Below, piece after piece: positions 35,484-45,348 of a DNA stretch of 64,000 nucleotides. Made by a program: the position numbers and the translations under genes. Numbering within the stretch: the first letter of the stretch is position 1; the number at the start of each line of letters is the position of its first letter. The DNA comes from Bacillota bacterium (GTDB lineage: Bacteria > Bacillota_A > Clostridia > Lachnospirales > Lachnospiraceae): NCBI GenBank assembly GCA_023407175.1, contig JAEYMU010000009.1, forward strand, positions 1-64,000. The letters are read 5' to 3'. The notes under the pieces were generated by a model, which saw only the letters and a list, made by a program, of their open reading frames with translations, was not told where the DNA came from and searched no databases.

Positions 35484-35993
35484 ATGAATCAAAAATCCCT
35501 TCAAATGAAATATGAAATTCGTACGGTGTCCGGATACCAGGCCTTGATCATCAGTAAATACTACTTCATTATCCTTCTCAGCCTGATAACAATTTATCTT
35601 AGCCTCCTAAGACTTGCTCCGTCCTCCTTCTATATTCTTCTGATTCCGGTTACCCTGCCCTCCATTCTTAGGTCTGTGATAAAGGACTATACCAAAAAGC
35701 ATAACAATCGTTTCTTAGGGGATCTCACACAGGAGAAAGCCTTTCAGTTAAGCATTATGAAGAAAAAATACAGGTATACCAGATTAAAGCATGTTACCGA
35801 ATCCGCCTCCTACCTGGTTATGTCACTGTTAATCTGTCTCTGGCAGATTAATTACAGCTTAAGCTTAGACCTAAATCCCATCCTCAATAAAACACCGTTC
35901 TTTCTACTTATTACCGGTTTGATGCTGCGTTTTCTTCTTGTTATTATTTATCAAATCAAGCTTCCTTATGATATTATACACAATAAGCTGTGA
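35484..35993 (+). CDS. Multi-pass membrane protein of unknown function
   Basis: The 169-residue protein has about four hydrophobic segments (residues near 27-41, 45-60, 107-123, 140-156), a basic loop KKKYRYTRLKH and no recognised motif. GAGGTAACC before the ATG supports it as a gene. It follows the hairpin array at 35217-35458 and ends 59 nt before the stop of the convergent anti-sigma-like gene at 36053. I do not recognise a family. Confidence 0.7.
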   Translation: MNQKSLQMKYEIRTVSGYQALIISKYYFIILLSLITIYLSLLRLAPSSFYILLIPVTLPSILRSVIKDYTKKHNNRFLGDLTQEKAFQLSIMKKKYRYTRLKHVTESASYLVMSLLICLWQINYSLSLDLNPILNKTPFFLLITGLMLRFLLVIIYQIKLPYDIIHNKL

Positions 35994-36052
35994 TTCATAT
36001 ATCGACATATTCGTAATAATTATTAGGGGAAATATTTTTATCTCCGACTCCT

Positions 36053-37306
36053 CTATTTTAACGGTAGAGCATATATCTCATATACCTCTTCTTCCTCATT
36101 CAGCTTTAACAATACATCCTTCTCTGCAACAGTAGTAAAGCCATAAACTGTCAGTCCATTGTTCTCTACATAATCAGCCGCACTCAGAAGCTGCTCTCTA
36201 TCTTCCTCCATCATGGCAAGAAATTGCTCCTGATCCGCCAGGTAATAAAGCATACTGGTAAAATGCGTTTTCATAAAGTCCTCCTTCTTTATATCCTCTT
36301 CCAGTCCTTCTACTTTTTCTACGGAATCCATTGCGGTCGAATCCCAGAGCTGCAAATTCGGATACTTTTCCCGATCCCAATTGAACAGATTTGATTGTGA
36401 TAAAGTACACATAAACCCGATATTATCCGCACGGAACATAGCATCTCCTCCATTTATGCTATTACCTCCATTTGTGCATACTGCACACCAGACATTTGCC
36501 AATTCCCTGTCATTAATAAAGCTTACAAAATCTTTATATTTCATCATCCGGTCCAGCGTCACATAAGCAACATAGTTGGTATTCTCCGGCAATTCTTTCA
36601 GCAGCTCCGTGGCATAGGCCGGGCTCCCTGCAATATTGGATATCGTTGTCTGTCCTCTTGCGGCGAGCTCTCTTAAGGAATCAGAGCTGTCACCACGGGC
36701 CTGAAACCATGCAAAGATATTGCCAATCGGGCGTTTCAACAGATTGATATCATAAAGCACCAGCTTTCCTTTTTCTATTTTGCCGGACAAATTAGTAAAG
36801 GTTCTGTTATAGCTGACACTTTGATAGATGCATATTTCATAATTTCCATAGCCCTTCTCCTCCACCGTAACATTATCCCGGTAATAGCCCGGTATAGCCA
36901 GCTCAGTATATACGGCCATGTCAAGACTGATGCGGTTTGTATTTTCTGCGATTTTTTGCCCCGGATTATAGTAGAAGCAGGATACAATATGCGGCAGGGC
37001 AAACTGAATAAACAGTACTACTGCCAGTACCACAAGGAAGGTTGCAACACCCATTTTAATAAATGCCCTTTGAATTGATTTATTTACAATTTTTGAAAAC
37101 TCCTGGGCTCTGCTAAAATCAGGACCTGTTTCATCCGACATGGGAAGCCCTTGGTCCAGGGATTCCTTCAGTCCGGGAAGCTCTGCCTTTTCATACAGAT
37201 AATCGCTGATTGCCTCCTGTTTTTCAATATCTGCTTCTACTTCTATTATCTTATTCTCATCCAGTTCACTTTTTTTATACAGTTCCAGAAGCTCACGGTA
37301 TGTCAT
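36053..37306 (-). CDS. Membrane anti-sigma factor-like protein
   Basis: The protein has a cytoplasmic N-terminus, one transmembrane segment (about residues 86-108, MGVATFLVVLAVVLFIQFALPHI) and a large extracytoplasmic domain. This resembles sigma-factor regulator families (PF13800/PF13791), from memory. Its gene overlaps the ECF sigma gene at 37293-37802 by 14 nt, the usual arrangement of a sigma/anti-sigma pair. I start at ATG 37306, where GGAGG is 9 nt upstream; the ATG at 37312 is too close to that site. The outer domain has no recognised catalytic motif. Confidence 0.8.
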   Translation of the reverse strand: MTYRELLELYKKSELDENKIIEVEADIEKQEAISDYLYEKAELPGLKESLDQGLPMSDETGPDFSRAQEFSKIVNKSIQRAFIKMGVATFLVVLAVVLFIQFALPHIVSCFYYNPGQKIAENTNRISLDMAVYTELAIPGYYRDNVTVEEKGYGNYEICIYQSVSYNRTFTNLSGKIEKGKLVLYDINLLKRPIGNIFAWFQARGDSSDSLRELAARGQTTISNIAGSPAYATELLKELPENTNYVAYVTLDRMMKYKDFVSFINDRELANVWCAVCTNGGNSINGGDAMFRADNIGFMCTLSQSNLFNWDREKYPNLQLWDSTAMDSVEKVEGLEEDIKKEDFMKTHFTSMLYYLADQEQFLAMMEEDREQLLSAADYVENNGLTVYGFTTVAEKDVLLKLNEEEEVYEIYALPLK

Positions 37307-37802
37307 ATCCATTCTCCTCCATATATGATTTTAGCTCTCTTTTTGCCCGATAGGCCAGCACACGTATATTTTCCGGTGTCAGATTTAAAACAGCTGCTAT
37401 CTCCTTCTGGGGCAGACCACCAAAATACTGCATGGTCAATATTTCTCTTTTCTCCCTGCTTAGTCTTGATAATCCCTGATATAAAGCCCCGATATATTCA
37501 TCCTTTATCACGGCTTCCAAAATATCTGCTTTATCATCAATGATTGCAGGCTTCTCCTGCTCTTCCTCCAGAGGATACAGGCGCATCTCTTTTTTCATGC
37601 GGTTAAAGCATAGATTCCGCGCCACCATATATAACCAAGCCCTCATGTTGGTATGGCTTTCCGATAAGGACAGGATTGCCTTTACGAAGGTCTCCTGGCA
37701 CAAATCTTCCGCCATATAATGGTTGCGGCACAGAAAATAGAGGTAGAGGTATATTTCTTTTCCGTACGTCTCATAAAGCTGCTGCAATATACGGTTGTTC
37801 AA
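37293..37802 (-). CDS. ECF-type RNA polymerase sigma factor
   Basis: The 169-residue protein has sigma region 2 (YGKEIYLYLYFLCRNHYMAEDLCQETFVKA) and region 4 with its helix-turn-helix (REILTMQYFGGLPQKEIAAVLNLTPENIRVLAYRAKREL), and lacks region 1 and 3, so it is an extracytoplasmic function sigma factor. Start is TTG at 37802 with AAGGTG 7 nt upstream. The overlapping downstream gene encodes a membrane protein likely to hold it inactive. Its own target promoters cannot be read here. Confidence 0.92.
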   Translation of the reverse strand: MNNRILQQLYETYGKEIYLYLYFLCRNHYMAEDLCQETFVKAILSLSESHTNMRAWLYMVARNLCFNRMKKEMRLYPLEEEQEKPAIIDDKADILEAVIKDEYIGALYQGLSRLSREKREILTMQYFGGLPQKEIAAVLNLTPENIRVLAYRAKRELKSYMEENGYDIP

Positions 37803-37946
37803 TAAAGTTCACCTTCCTCTTCCGTTTCTAATCATATAACAGGGAAATGCGAATAATGTTACATCAAAATCAATTTTTATCTGCTAAGATTGAAATTAAT
37901 TCTATAAAATACTTTGCTTCTGATATTTCTATAATAAAAATGATCA

Positions 37947-37980
37947 TAAAAAACCGCAACCCCCATTAAGGGGATTGCGG
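37947..37980 (-). terminator. Terminator of the str operon after tuf
   Basis: A CCGCAA-CCCC/GGGG-TTGCGG stem is followed on the minus strand by six Ts, 23 nt after the tuf stop. Confidence 0.92.
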
Positions 37981-38003
37981 CATATTAACATATTTTTATA
38001 TCA

Positions 38004-39197
38004 TTATTCGATAATGGTAGCTACCTTACCGGAACCTACTGTTCTTCCACCCTCACGGATAGCGAAGCCAAGACCCTGCTCCATAGCAATCGGATGAATT
38101 AATTCGATTGACATCTCGATGTTATCGCCAGGCATACACATCTCTACTCCCTCAGGAAGATTGCAAACACCTGTAACATCAGTTGTTCTGAAATAGAACT
38201 GAGGTCTGTAGTTGTTAAAGAAAGGCGTATGACGTCCACCTTCTTCTTTGGTTAATACGTAAACCTGAGCTGTGAATTTCTTATGGCATTTGATTGTGCC
38301 GGGCTTAACGAGAACCTGTCCTCTTTCGATTTCATTTCTCTGAACACCACGGAGCAGTGCACCGATGTTATCACCAGCCCGTGCTTCGTCAAGAAGCTTA
38401 CGGAACATCTCGATACCGGTTACAACAACCTTACGGGTCTCTTCCTTGATACCAACGATTTCAACTTCCTCAGATACATGGAGAATACCACGCTCTACAC
38501 GGCCGGTAGCAACTGTACCACGTCCGGTAATAGAGAATACATCCTCTACAGGCATTAAGAAAGGCTTATCAGTTGCTCTCTGAGGATCCGGAATCCAGCT
38601 GTCAACAGCATCAAACAGCTCGATAATCTTCTCGCCCCAAGGGCCGTTCGGGTCCTCAAGAGCCTTAAGAGCGGAACCCTGGATGATAGGTGTATCATCG
38701 CCGGGGAACTCATATTCATTTAATAATTCTCTGATCTCCATGTCAACTAACTCAAGGAGCTCAGGATCGTCAACCATATCGCACTTGTTCATGAACACAA
38801 CTACGTAAGGAACACCTACCTGACGTGCAAGCAGGATGTGCTCTCTTGTCTGAGCCATAACACCATCGGTAGCAGCAACAACCAGGATTGCTCCGTCCAT
38901 CTGTGCAGCACCGGTGATCATGTTCTTTACATAGTCAGCATGTCCGGGGCAGTCAACGTGTGCATAGTGACGCTTCTTGGACTCATACTCAACGTGAGCT
39001 GTGGATATTGTGATACCTCTTGCCTTCTCTTCGGGAGCCTTGTCGATCTGGTCGAATGCCACTACTTCACCAGTTCCTAATCTCTCATGAAGAGTCTTTG
39101 TGATTGCTGCGGTAAGAGTTGTCTTGCCATGGTCAACGTGACCGATCGTACCGATATTAGCATGCGGTTTGTTTCTTTCAAATTTAGCCTTAGCCAT
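38004..39197 (-). CDS. tuf: Elongation factor Tu
   Basis: EF-Tu delivers aminoacyl-tRNA to the ribosome. The 397-residue protein begins [27 protein letters not shown], with P-loop [20 protein letters not shown] and the domain 2-3 motifs. I start at ATG 39197 (AGGAGG upstream). It follows fusA by about 190 nt and is the last gene of the operon, as in many Firmicutes. Codon use is strongly biased, consistent with high expression. Confidence 0.98.
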   Translation of the reverse strand: MAKAKFERNKPHANIGTIGHVDHGKTTLTAAITKTLHERLGTGEVVAFDQIDKAPEEKARGITISTAHVEYESKKRHYAHVDCPGHADYVKNMITGAAQMDGAILVVAATDGVMAQTREHILLARQVGVPYVVVFMNKCDMVDDPELLELVDMEIRELLNEYEFPGDDTPIIQGSALKALEDPNGPWGEKIIELFDAVDSWIPDPQRATDKPFLMPVEDVFSITGRGTVATGRVERGILHVSEEVEIVGIKEETRKVVVTGIEMFRKLLDEARAGDNIGALLRGVQRNEIERGQVLVKPGTIKCHKKFTAQVYVLTKEEGGRHTPFFNNYRPQFYFRTTDVTGVCNLPEGVEMCMPGDNIEMSIELIHPIAMEQGLGFAIREGGRTVGSGKVATIIE

Positions 39198-39387
39198 TTT
39201 ATAACGTCCTCCTTTAATAATTAAATGCTTATAAGCAAAATGATTTAAATAGTCTGACAAGCCTGCCAATTTGTTTTATTCTACAGCTTGTTCATTAATT
39301 GCCTCATATGCCTAATTATATTTCAACTTAAAAATATTTTCAAGCATAATCAACGGATAGAACTACTTTTTTAATAGCTTTTCAAAA

Positions 39388-41505
39388 TTATTTGCCCTTA
39401 TTGGATAAAACTTTCTCCTGTACATTCTTCGGTATCTGTTCATAAGATGAGAAGAACATGGAATAAGCACCACGGCCCTGCGTCTTGGAACGAAGTGTTG
39501 TGGAATATCCAAACATCTCGGACAACGGAACAAAACCTCTGATCAGCTTTGTACCATTAACATCCTCAGAGCCTTCGATACGTCCACGGCGGGAGCTGAT
39601 ATCACCGATAACATCCCCCATATAATCCTCCGGAACGGTAACCTCCACTCTCATGATAGGCTCTAAGAGAACTGCTCCGCCCTTGTGCATTGCATCCTTA
39701 AAGGCCATGGAACCGGCAATCTTGAAGGCCATTTCACTGGAGTCAACCTCATGGTAAGAACCATCATAGCAGGTAGCTTTGATACCAAGTACAGGATATC
39801 CGCCAAGCACACCGGCTTTGGTAGCTTCCTGAATACCTGCATCTACAGCAGGGATGTATTCCTTCGGAATAGCACCGCCCACGACAGCATTAACAAATTC
39901 ATAGGTCTTCTCTGCATTAGCATCCATAGGCTCGAAGCGAACCTTACAATGACCGTACTGGCCACGACCGCCGGACTGCTTTGCATATTTGGAATCAACT
40001 TCAACGGTTTTTGTAAAGCCTTCCTTGTATGCAACCTGAGGTGCACCAACATTGGCTTCTACCTTAAATTCACGAAGAAGTCTGTCTACGATAATCTCCA
40101 GATGAAGCTCGCCCATACCTGCGATAATTGTCTGACCTGTCTCTTCATTCGTATAGGTCCTGAAGGTAGGATCTTCTTCTGCAAGCTTTGCAAGAGCCTC
40201 ACCCATCTTATCCTGTCCGGCCTTTGTCTTAGGCTCAATAGCAACATTGATAACCGGCTCAGGGAATTCCATAGCCTCTAATACTACAGGGAATTTCTCG
40301 TCGCAGATGGTATCACCGGTAGTTGTCATCTTAAGACCAACTGCTGCTGCGATATCTCCCGAATAAACCTTATCCAGGTCTTCTCTCTTGTTTGCATGCA
40401 TCTGAAGAATACGGCCTACACGCTCTTTCTTGTTCTTTGTAGAGTTTAATACATAGGAACCGGAATTTAAGGTACCGGAATAAACTCTGAAGAATGCCAG
40501 CTTACCAACAAAAGGATCGGCCATAATCTTAAATGCAAGTGCTGCAAAAGGCTCCTCATCGGAGGACCTTCTGTGAATTTCATTGCCATCCTCGTCAAAG
40601 CCCTTAATGTCCGGGATGTCGGTAGGTGCCGGCAAATATTCGATAACTGCATCAAGTAACTTCTGAACGCCCTTATTTCTATAAGCGGAACCGCAGCATA
40701 CAGGAATAATCTCAACATTAATTGTAGCTTTTCTTAAAGCAGCCTTTAATTCCTCGGTGGTAGGCTCTTCACCCTCCAGGAATTTCTCTATTAATGCGTC
40801 ATCTGTCTCGCAGATGGATTCGATCATTGCCTGTCTGTATTCCTCCGCCTGATCCTTCATATCATCCGGAATCTCTTTGATCTCGATCTGTTCGCCCTTA
40901 TCGTCTATATAATAATATGCTTTCATTTCGAATAAATCAATAATCCCCTTGAAGGTATCTTCCTCACCGATCGGTAACTGAATCGGAACAGGATTTTTTC
41001 CTAATCTTGTCTTAATCATTCTAACTACATTGTAGAAATCCGCACCAGAGATGTCCATCTTATTTACAAATGCCATTCTCGGTACATTGTACTTATCAGC
41101 CTGACGCCATACGGTTTCAGACTGTGGCTCAACTCCACCCTTTGCGCAGAACACACCAACAGCACTGTCAAGTACACGCAGGGAACGTTCAACTTCTACT
41201 GTGAAGTCTACGTGTCCAGGTGTATCAATGATGTTGATACGATGCTCTAATGCACCGGGAATTTTGTTATGTTCAAATTCCTGGGTCCAATGGCATGTGG
41301 TCGCAGCGGATGTGATAGTGATACCTCTTTCCTGTTCCTGCTCCATCCAGTCCATGGTTGCAGTTCCTTCGTGAGTATCACCGATTTTGTAGTTAACACC
41401 GGTATAGTACAGAATACGCTCGGTAAGTGTTGTCTTACCCGCATCGATGTGAGCCATAATACCGATATTTCTAGTTCTCTCTAACGGATATTGTCTTCCA
41501 GCCAA
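39388..41505 (-). CDS. fusA: Elongation factor G
   Basis: EF-G drives ribosomal translocation with GTP. The 705-residue protein starts [26 protein letters not shown], with P-loop [16 protein letters not shown] and NKMD. The codon at 41505 is TTG, with AGGAGG 9 nt upstream, so TTG is the start. It lies between rpsG and tuf in the str operon. Length and motifs are standard. Confidence 0.98.
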   Translation of the reverse strand: MAGRQYPLERTRNIGIMAHIDAGKTTLTERILYYTGVNYKIGDTHEGTATMDWMEQEQERGITITSAATTCHWTQEFEHNKIPGALEHRINIIDTPGHVDFTVEVERSLRVLDSAVGVFCAKGGVEPQSETVWRQADKYNVPRMAFVNKMDISGADFYNVVRMIKTRLGKNPVPIQLPIGEEDTFKGIIDLFEMKAYYYIDDKGEQIEIKEIPDDMKDQAEEYRQAMIESICETDDALIEKFLEGEEPTTEELKAALRKATINVEIIPVCCGSAYRNKGVQKLLDAVIEYLPAPTDIPDIKGFDEDGNEIHRRSSDEEPFAALAFKIMADPFVGKLAFFRVYSGTLNSGSYVLNSTKNKKERVGRILQMHANKREDLDKVYSGDIAAAVGLKMTTTGDTICDEKFPVVLEAMEFPEPVINVAIEPKTKAGQDKMGEALAKLAEEDPTFRTYTNEETGQTIIAGMGELHLEIIVDRLLREFKVEANVGAPQVAYKEGFTKTVEVDSKYAKQSGGRGQYGHCKVRFEPMDANAEKTYEFVNAVVGGAIPKEYIPAVDAGIQEATKAGVLGGYPVLGIKATCYDGSYHEVDSSEMAFKIAGSMAFKDAMHKGGAVLLEPIMRVEVTVPEDYMGDVIGDISSRRGRIEGSEDVNGTKLIRGFVPLSEMFGYSTTLRSKTQGRGAYSMFFSSYEQIPKNVQEKVLSNKGK

Positions 41506-41567
41506 GGATAATTCCTCCTAATTCATAAACAACAAATGAAATATTCCATTGATGGCATTATTTCATT

Positions 41568-42038
41568 TTACCATCTGTAATGTGCAAATGCTCTGTTAGC
41601 ATCAGCCATCTTATGCATATCTTCTTTTCTCTTTACAGATGCGCCAGTATTATTGGCAGCATCCAAAATCTCGTTTGCAAGCTTCTCCTGCATCGTCTTC
41701 TCGCCTCTTTTACGAGAGAACAGGGTTATCCAACGAAGCGCGAGCGCCTGTCTTCTATCCGGTCTAACCTCGATGGGTACCTGATAGGTTGCGCCGCCGA
41801 TACGTCTTGCTTTAACTTCAAGAACGGGCATGATGTTATTCATAGCCTCTTCAAATACCTCTACGGCATCCTTACCAGTCTTTTGGGCAACTCTTTCAAA
41901 TGCACCATATACGATCTTCTGGGCTGTACCCTTCTTACCATCTAACATAATGCTGTTGACGAGCTTTGTTACAACCTTACTGTTGTATAAAGGATCGGCC
42001 AAAACATCTCTTTTTTGTATATGTCCTTTTCTAGGCAC
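41568..42038 (-). CDS. rpsG: 30S ribosomal protein S7
   Basis: S7 binds the 3' major domain of 16S rRNA and organises the head of the small subunit. The 156-residue protein starts [27 protein letters not shown] and ends [14 protein letters not shown], both diagnostic. GTG at 42038 is the start, after GGAGGGA. It lies between rpsL and fusA. In many bacteria S7 also represses this operon; that is not visible here. The 250-nt gap to rpsL is unusually long and shows no gene. Confidence 0.97.
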   Translation of the reverse strand: MPRKGHIQKRDVLADPLYNSKVVTKLVNSIMLDGKKGTAQKIVYGAFERVAQKTGKDAVEVFEEAMNNIMPVLEVKARRIGGATYQVPIEVRPDRRQALALRWITLFSRKRGEKTMQEKLANEILDAANNTGASVKRKEDMHKMADANRAFAHYRW

Positions 42039-42289
42039 GGTTCTTCCCTCCTTAACAATTCTTAATGAACTCGGTGTTTTAACGAGCCTTGTTCATCAGA
42101 TATTAATTCTACGGTACTCACAAATTGCATGTGTTCGTGCTCAGCTTAACTTCAATTTTCCAAGCAAATCAATTGATTTACTTTAGCCTTGTAACCCACA
42201 GAAATACAAATCAAATGGAAACGAAAAATTAATCCGGCACTTAACGATATTTAATTAGTAAATAATAGAATTAGACTTTCTGATTATTA

Positions 42290-42712
42290 TTACTTCTTAG
42301 CTTCCTTCGGTCTCTTAGCACCATACTTGGAACGTGCCTGCTTTCTCTTGGCAACGCCTGCAGTATCAAGTGTACCTCTGATGATGTGGTAACGGGTACC
42401 GGGTAAGTCCTTAACCCTTCCACCTCTGATCAGTACAACGCTATGCTCCTGAAGGTTATGGCCTTCACCGGGGATATAGCTGGTTACTTCGATTCCGTTG
42501 GAAAGACGTACTCTGGCAATCTTACGAAGCGCTGAATTAGGCTTCTTAGGAGTTGCTGTTCTAACTGCTGTACAAACACCTCTCTTCTGAGGAGCGGAGA
42601 TATCAGTCTGCTTCTTGTTTAAGGAGTTAAATCCTTTCTGCAGCGCAGGAGAAGTTGACTTGTACTCTACTGTCTTTCTACCTTTTCTTACTAACTGGTT
42701 AAATGTGGGCAT
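42290..42712 (-). CDS. rpsL: 30S ribosomal protein S12
   Basis: S12 sits at the decoding centre and is a frequent site of streptomycin resistance. The 140-residue protein has [12 protein letters not shown], the conserved [58 protein letters not shown], with the lysine in [10 protein letters not shown] at the wild-type (streptomycin-sensitive) state. AGGAGG precedes the ATG. It is the first gene of the str operon, downstream of a strong promoter. Confidence 0.98.
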   Translation of the reverse strand: MPTFNQLVRKGRKTVEYKSTSPALQKGFNSLNKKQTDISAPQKRGVCTAVRTATPKKPNSALRKIARVRLSNGIEVTSYIPGEGHNLQEHSVVLIRGGRVKDLPGTRYHIIRGTLDTAGVAKRKQARSKYGAKRPKEAKK

Positions 42713-42829
42713 TAATTTTTCACCTCCTGAAATTTACTTAAAATGCTCTTTTTTTTAAATATTCTGTGGTTTTATCAGGCTTTTTGGCATACTATATTAG
42801 CATCAACAAAAAGCGTACAAAAAATACAT

Positions 42830-42851
42830 AGCATGCAGAAATCTGCACGCT
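42830..42851 (-). promoter_or_regulatory. 5'-end hairpin of the str operon leader
   Basis: Complementary arms AGCATGCAGA and TCTGCACGCT (one mismatch) begin about 6 nt downstream of the -10 box, close to the expected transcription start, and are followed on the minus strand by ATGTATTTTTTG. It could stabilise the transcript 5' end or act as an attenuator; nothing in sequence decides which. Confidence 0.6.
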
Positions 42852-42856
42852 AAATG

Positions 42857-42885
42857 ATTATACTTTTTTGATTATTAATTGTCAA
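42857..42885 (-). promoter_or_regulatory. Promoter of the str operon
   Basis: On the minus strand TTGACA (42880-42885) and TATAAT (42857-42862) are 17 nt apart, a perfect consensus promoter, about 145 nt upstream of rpsL. Confidence 0.93.
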
Positions 42886-42913
42886 GGATTTTTTTATCAA
42901 GGGTATGTGAAGG

Positions 42914-43113
42914 ATAGGTAAATTCGTTACTGTTCACTCCCCTGCAAAAAGCAGCAGTTCCGTGAACAATAACATGCTTCGCAATGCACACAAAACGCAA
43001 AAGCAGCGTTTTGGCGCTGCAATTCTCCGGTTTTCTGTGGCTTCCGCTTCGCTGCACTCACAAAAAACACGTTGCGTTTGTCACCTGTGAACAGTAGCGT
43101 AAATTCAACCTAT
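42914..43113. repeat. 200-bp inverted-repeat element
   Basis: Imperfect termini: GATAGGT...TACTGTTCAC on the left and the reverse complement of GTGAACAGTA...ACCTATC on the right. Internal hairpins include CAAAACGC/GCGTTTTG and a third GTGAACAATAAC arm. There is no open reading frame with a ribosome-binding site. It lies between folD (stop 43127) and the str promoter. Confidence 0.72.
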
Positions 43114-43126
43114 CGGCCTATTGCTA

Positions 43127-43975
43127 TTATAAGGCTCGCCGGGCTGCCTCCACGACATGTCCGATGAGTACGGCCGTTGTTACTGTTCCAACCCCGCCCG
43201 GAACAGGGGTAATCGCTCCTACAACCGGCTCCGCTTCCTCAAAGGCAACATCCCCGCACAGCTTCCCGTCCTCATTTACATTAATTCCGACATCAATCAC
43301 AACCTGGCTGGGGCTTAAATATTCTTTGGTAACCACACCTGCCCTTCCTGCTGCCGCAATCAGGATGTCCGCCTCCTTGCAGACTGCAGAAAGATCCTTT
43401 GTCTTTGTATGACATACGGTAGTAGTAGCATTCTTCCCGATCAGCATAATTGCCGCCGGCTTCCCTACCACCAGACTTCTGCCAACCACTACTGCCTTTT
43501 TTCCCGTGCAGTCATAGCCGTAATAATCAAGAATTTCCATGCAGGCTTGGGGGGTACAGGGAGGAAAGCCAAGCTTTTTACCTGCAAAAACTCCTGCCAT
43601 GGAGCTGTCCGTAATTCCGTCCACATCCTTTTCAGGCGATAGAGCCTGACAGGCCATATCCTCCTTCAAATGCTTCGGCAGCGGGCGAAACATCAATACC
43701 CCATGTACATTGGCGTCCTCATTGATCTCTTTAATTGTCTCAAGCAGCTTCTCCTGGGTAACTGTTTCTTCTAATATATATTGCTTCACCTTAAGTCCAA
43801 GAGCGCTGCCGTTCTTGATTACACTTTTTTCATAAAATACATCATCCGGACGCTCTCCGACACGAATAATTCCCAGCGTCGGAGTAATGCCTTTGCTGCT
43901 TAAGCTTTCTATTGCCTGCTTTGTTCTTTCATTCAGTGCCGCAGTAACCTCGGCCCCTTTCAGTAATTTTGCCAT
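43127..43975 (-). CDS. folD: Methylenetetrahydrofolate dehydrogenase/cyclohydrolase
   Basis: FolD interconverts methylene-, methenyl- and formyl-tetrahydrofolate. The 282-residue protein has YEKSVIKNG (YxxxK catalytic motif), DVDGITDSSMAG, the NAD(P) motif VVGRSLVVGKPAAIMLI and the C-terminal TPVPGGVGTVTTAVLI. It has FRPLPKH where most FolDs have QLPLPKH, a variant I regard as normal in clostridial members but cannot check. AGGAG precedes the ATG at 43975. It is followed upstream (5') by fchA, which performs an overlapping cyclohydrolase step. Confidence 0.93.
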   Translation of the reverse strand: MAKLLKGAEVTAALNERTKQAIESLSSKGITPTLGIIRVGERPDDVFYEKSVIKNGSALGLKVKQYILEETVTQEKLLETIKEINEDANVHGVLMFRPLPKHLKEDMACQALSPEKDVDGITDSSMAGVFAGKKLGFPPCTPQACMEILDYYGYDCTGKKAVVVGRSLVVGKPAAIMLIGKNATTTVCHTKTKDLSAVCKEADILIAAAGRAGVVTKEYLSPSQVVIDVGINVNEDGKLCGDVAFEEAEPVVGAITPVPGGVGTVTTAVLIGHVVEAARRAL

Positions 43976-44019
43976 GACCTTCTTCTCCTGATTTATCTGA
44001 GTTTTTCGACATATCCTAA

Positions 44020-44646
44020 TTAAAATCTGGCACGTACCTGATAAAACACTTCATCCGCCAGCTTAATATATTCGTCCAGCATGGAATTAGCCCTTGCATT
44101 TGCTTCATCAGCCCACTGCCTGTCCGTCATCAAATCCGTATTAATGTACACATTCAGACTGGCGCTTTGCAGAGCTGCCCGAAGACAGGCGGCGCTGCAG
44201 CCAGCATCGCTGATGGCAAGTGCGCTTCCCTTATCTGCAAATTCCTTCGTAAGCTGGATTGCCTCACAGCATTTCTCCATAATCTGAAGCGGCACTGAGC
44301 AGGCCTCCTTTAATGCCTTTTCCATTACTTCCGCCCTGACGGCCTTCTCCTCCTGGGTGTCCTTAGGCAGCCGGTAAGCCTTGGACAGAGGCTCGAATAC
44401 CTCCGCATCCTTATCGATGAGCTCCAGAAACTCCTTTTGAAGATTGTCCGCCTTCTCCTTCAGTCCTATAATATCCGCCTCAACCTCGGCATATTTTTTC
44501 TTTCCCACCGTTAAGCTTCCCACCATATTGCCAAGGGCTACACCGATGGCTCCAACGTAGGCAGCCGCACCGCCACCGCCCGGAACCGGGGCATTGGAAG
44601 CCAAGACCTCTATAAATTCTCTACCTTTTAAATCACTAAAACCCAT
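44020..44646 (-). CDS. fchA: Methenyltetrahydrofolate cyclohydrolase (FchA/FTCD-like)
   Basis: The 208-residue protein matches the formiminotetrahydrofolate cyclodeaminase family, which includes acetogen methenyl-THF cyclohydrolase: NAPVPGGGGAAAYVGAIGVALGNMVGSLTVGKKKYAEVE (about 14-53), helical core, and ISDAGCSAACLRAALQSASLNVYINTDLM. It is the first gene of the fchA-folD pair (gap 44 nt), so both cyclohydrolases serve one-carbon metabolism. A strong AGGAG precedes the ATG. Confidence 0.9.
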   Translation of the reverse strand: MGFSDLKGREFIEVLASNAPVPGGGGAAAYVGAIGVALGNMVGSLTVGKKKYAEVEADIIGLKEKADNLQKEFLELIDKDAEVFEPLSKAYRLPKDTQEEKAVRAEVMEKALKEACSVPLQIMEKCCEAIQLTKEFADKGSALAISDAGCSAACLRAALQSASLNVYINTDLMTDRQWADEANARANSMLDEYIKLADEVFYQVRARF

Positions 44647-44759
44647 AGATCGATCTCCTTCATTGTTATTATTAACTATAATATCCGTTTCCGTAATTTT
44701 TGTCCATCCTTGATTAATTTTAACTGTAGAACTTCTGATCTACCTTATGATAAATAGGA

Positions 44760-45284
44760 TTAATACAGTGTTTTTATAAAATAGAGCAGCAAATCATCAT
44801 CATTGCAACACTGTGCATATTGCTCCAATTGCCTGTCCCGGTACCATACACCGGAACCGTCCGGAATATACCCTCTTTTTACGTAAATCCTTTGTGCCGA
44901 ACCGTATCCGTGATGAAGTCCCACGGAAAGATATATCCTGTTGCACAATTTGGCTGCTTCCGCTTCTACTACATCTAACAGTTTGCTTCCAATTCCCTGC
45001 TTACGTTTATCCATAAATACATTAAAATCGACAACTTCAGGAATACCCTGATTGCCAAAGGGTCCTTCCACCGGGTTTATCATCAGCGTACAATACCCCG
45101 CAACACTGCCCTGATGCTCTGCCACAAATACGAACCGTTTCCCTTCCTCCTGCTCCCTGTAATAATTCAAATAGGTCTCCAGCCTTGAATGCCAGCCACA
45201 GGATAAAAATGTCTTATAAAAAATCTCTGCATCCTCCTTAAGCATCGACCTGATTATTAAATCCTGCGAAGTATAATATTTCAT
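44760..45284 (-). CDS. GNAT-family N-acetyltransferase
   Basis: The 174-residue protein has the GNAT acetyl-CoA loop RKQGIGSKLLDVVEAEA (about 92-108) following a beta strand FNVFMDK, and a later YLSVGL...AQRIYVKRGY motif. Such proteins acetylate small molecules or proteins; this one's substrate is unknown. It stands alone between fchA and the Ycf48-like gene on the same strand. Confidence 0.83.
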   Translation of the reverse strand: MKYYTSQDLIIRSMLKEDAEIFYKTFLSCGWHSRLETYLNYYREQEEGKRFVFVAEHQGSVAGYCTLMINPVEGPFGNQGIPEVVDFNVFMDKRKQGIGSKLLDVVEAEAAKLCNRIYLSVGLHHGYGSAQRIYVKRGYIPDGSGVWYRDRQLEQYAQCCNDDDLLLYFIKTLY

Positions 45285-45348
45285 TTTCTTTCCTCATTTC
45301 AGGTTATGTAATCAATATCTTCTGAACATAGTTTATTGCTGCCTGCTT

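Noticed and set aside
39685..40281. 198-codon plus-strand reading frame opposite fusA
   Set aside because: It is antisense to the highly expressed fusA gene, whose biased codon use commonly leaves long open antisense frames.
42875..43057. 60-codon minus-strand frame inside the 200-bp inverted repeat
   Set aside because: It is made of the repeat and promoter sequence, has no ribosome-binding site, and is not conserved in any family I recognise.
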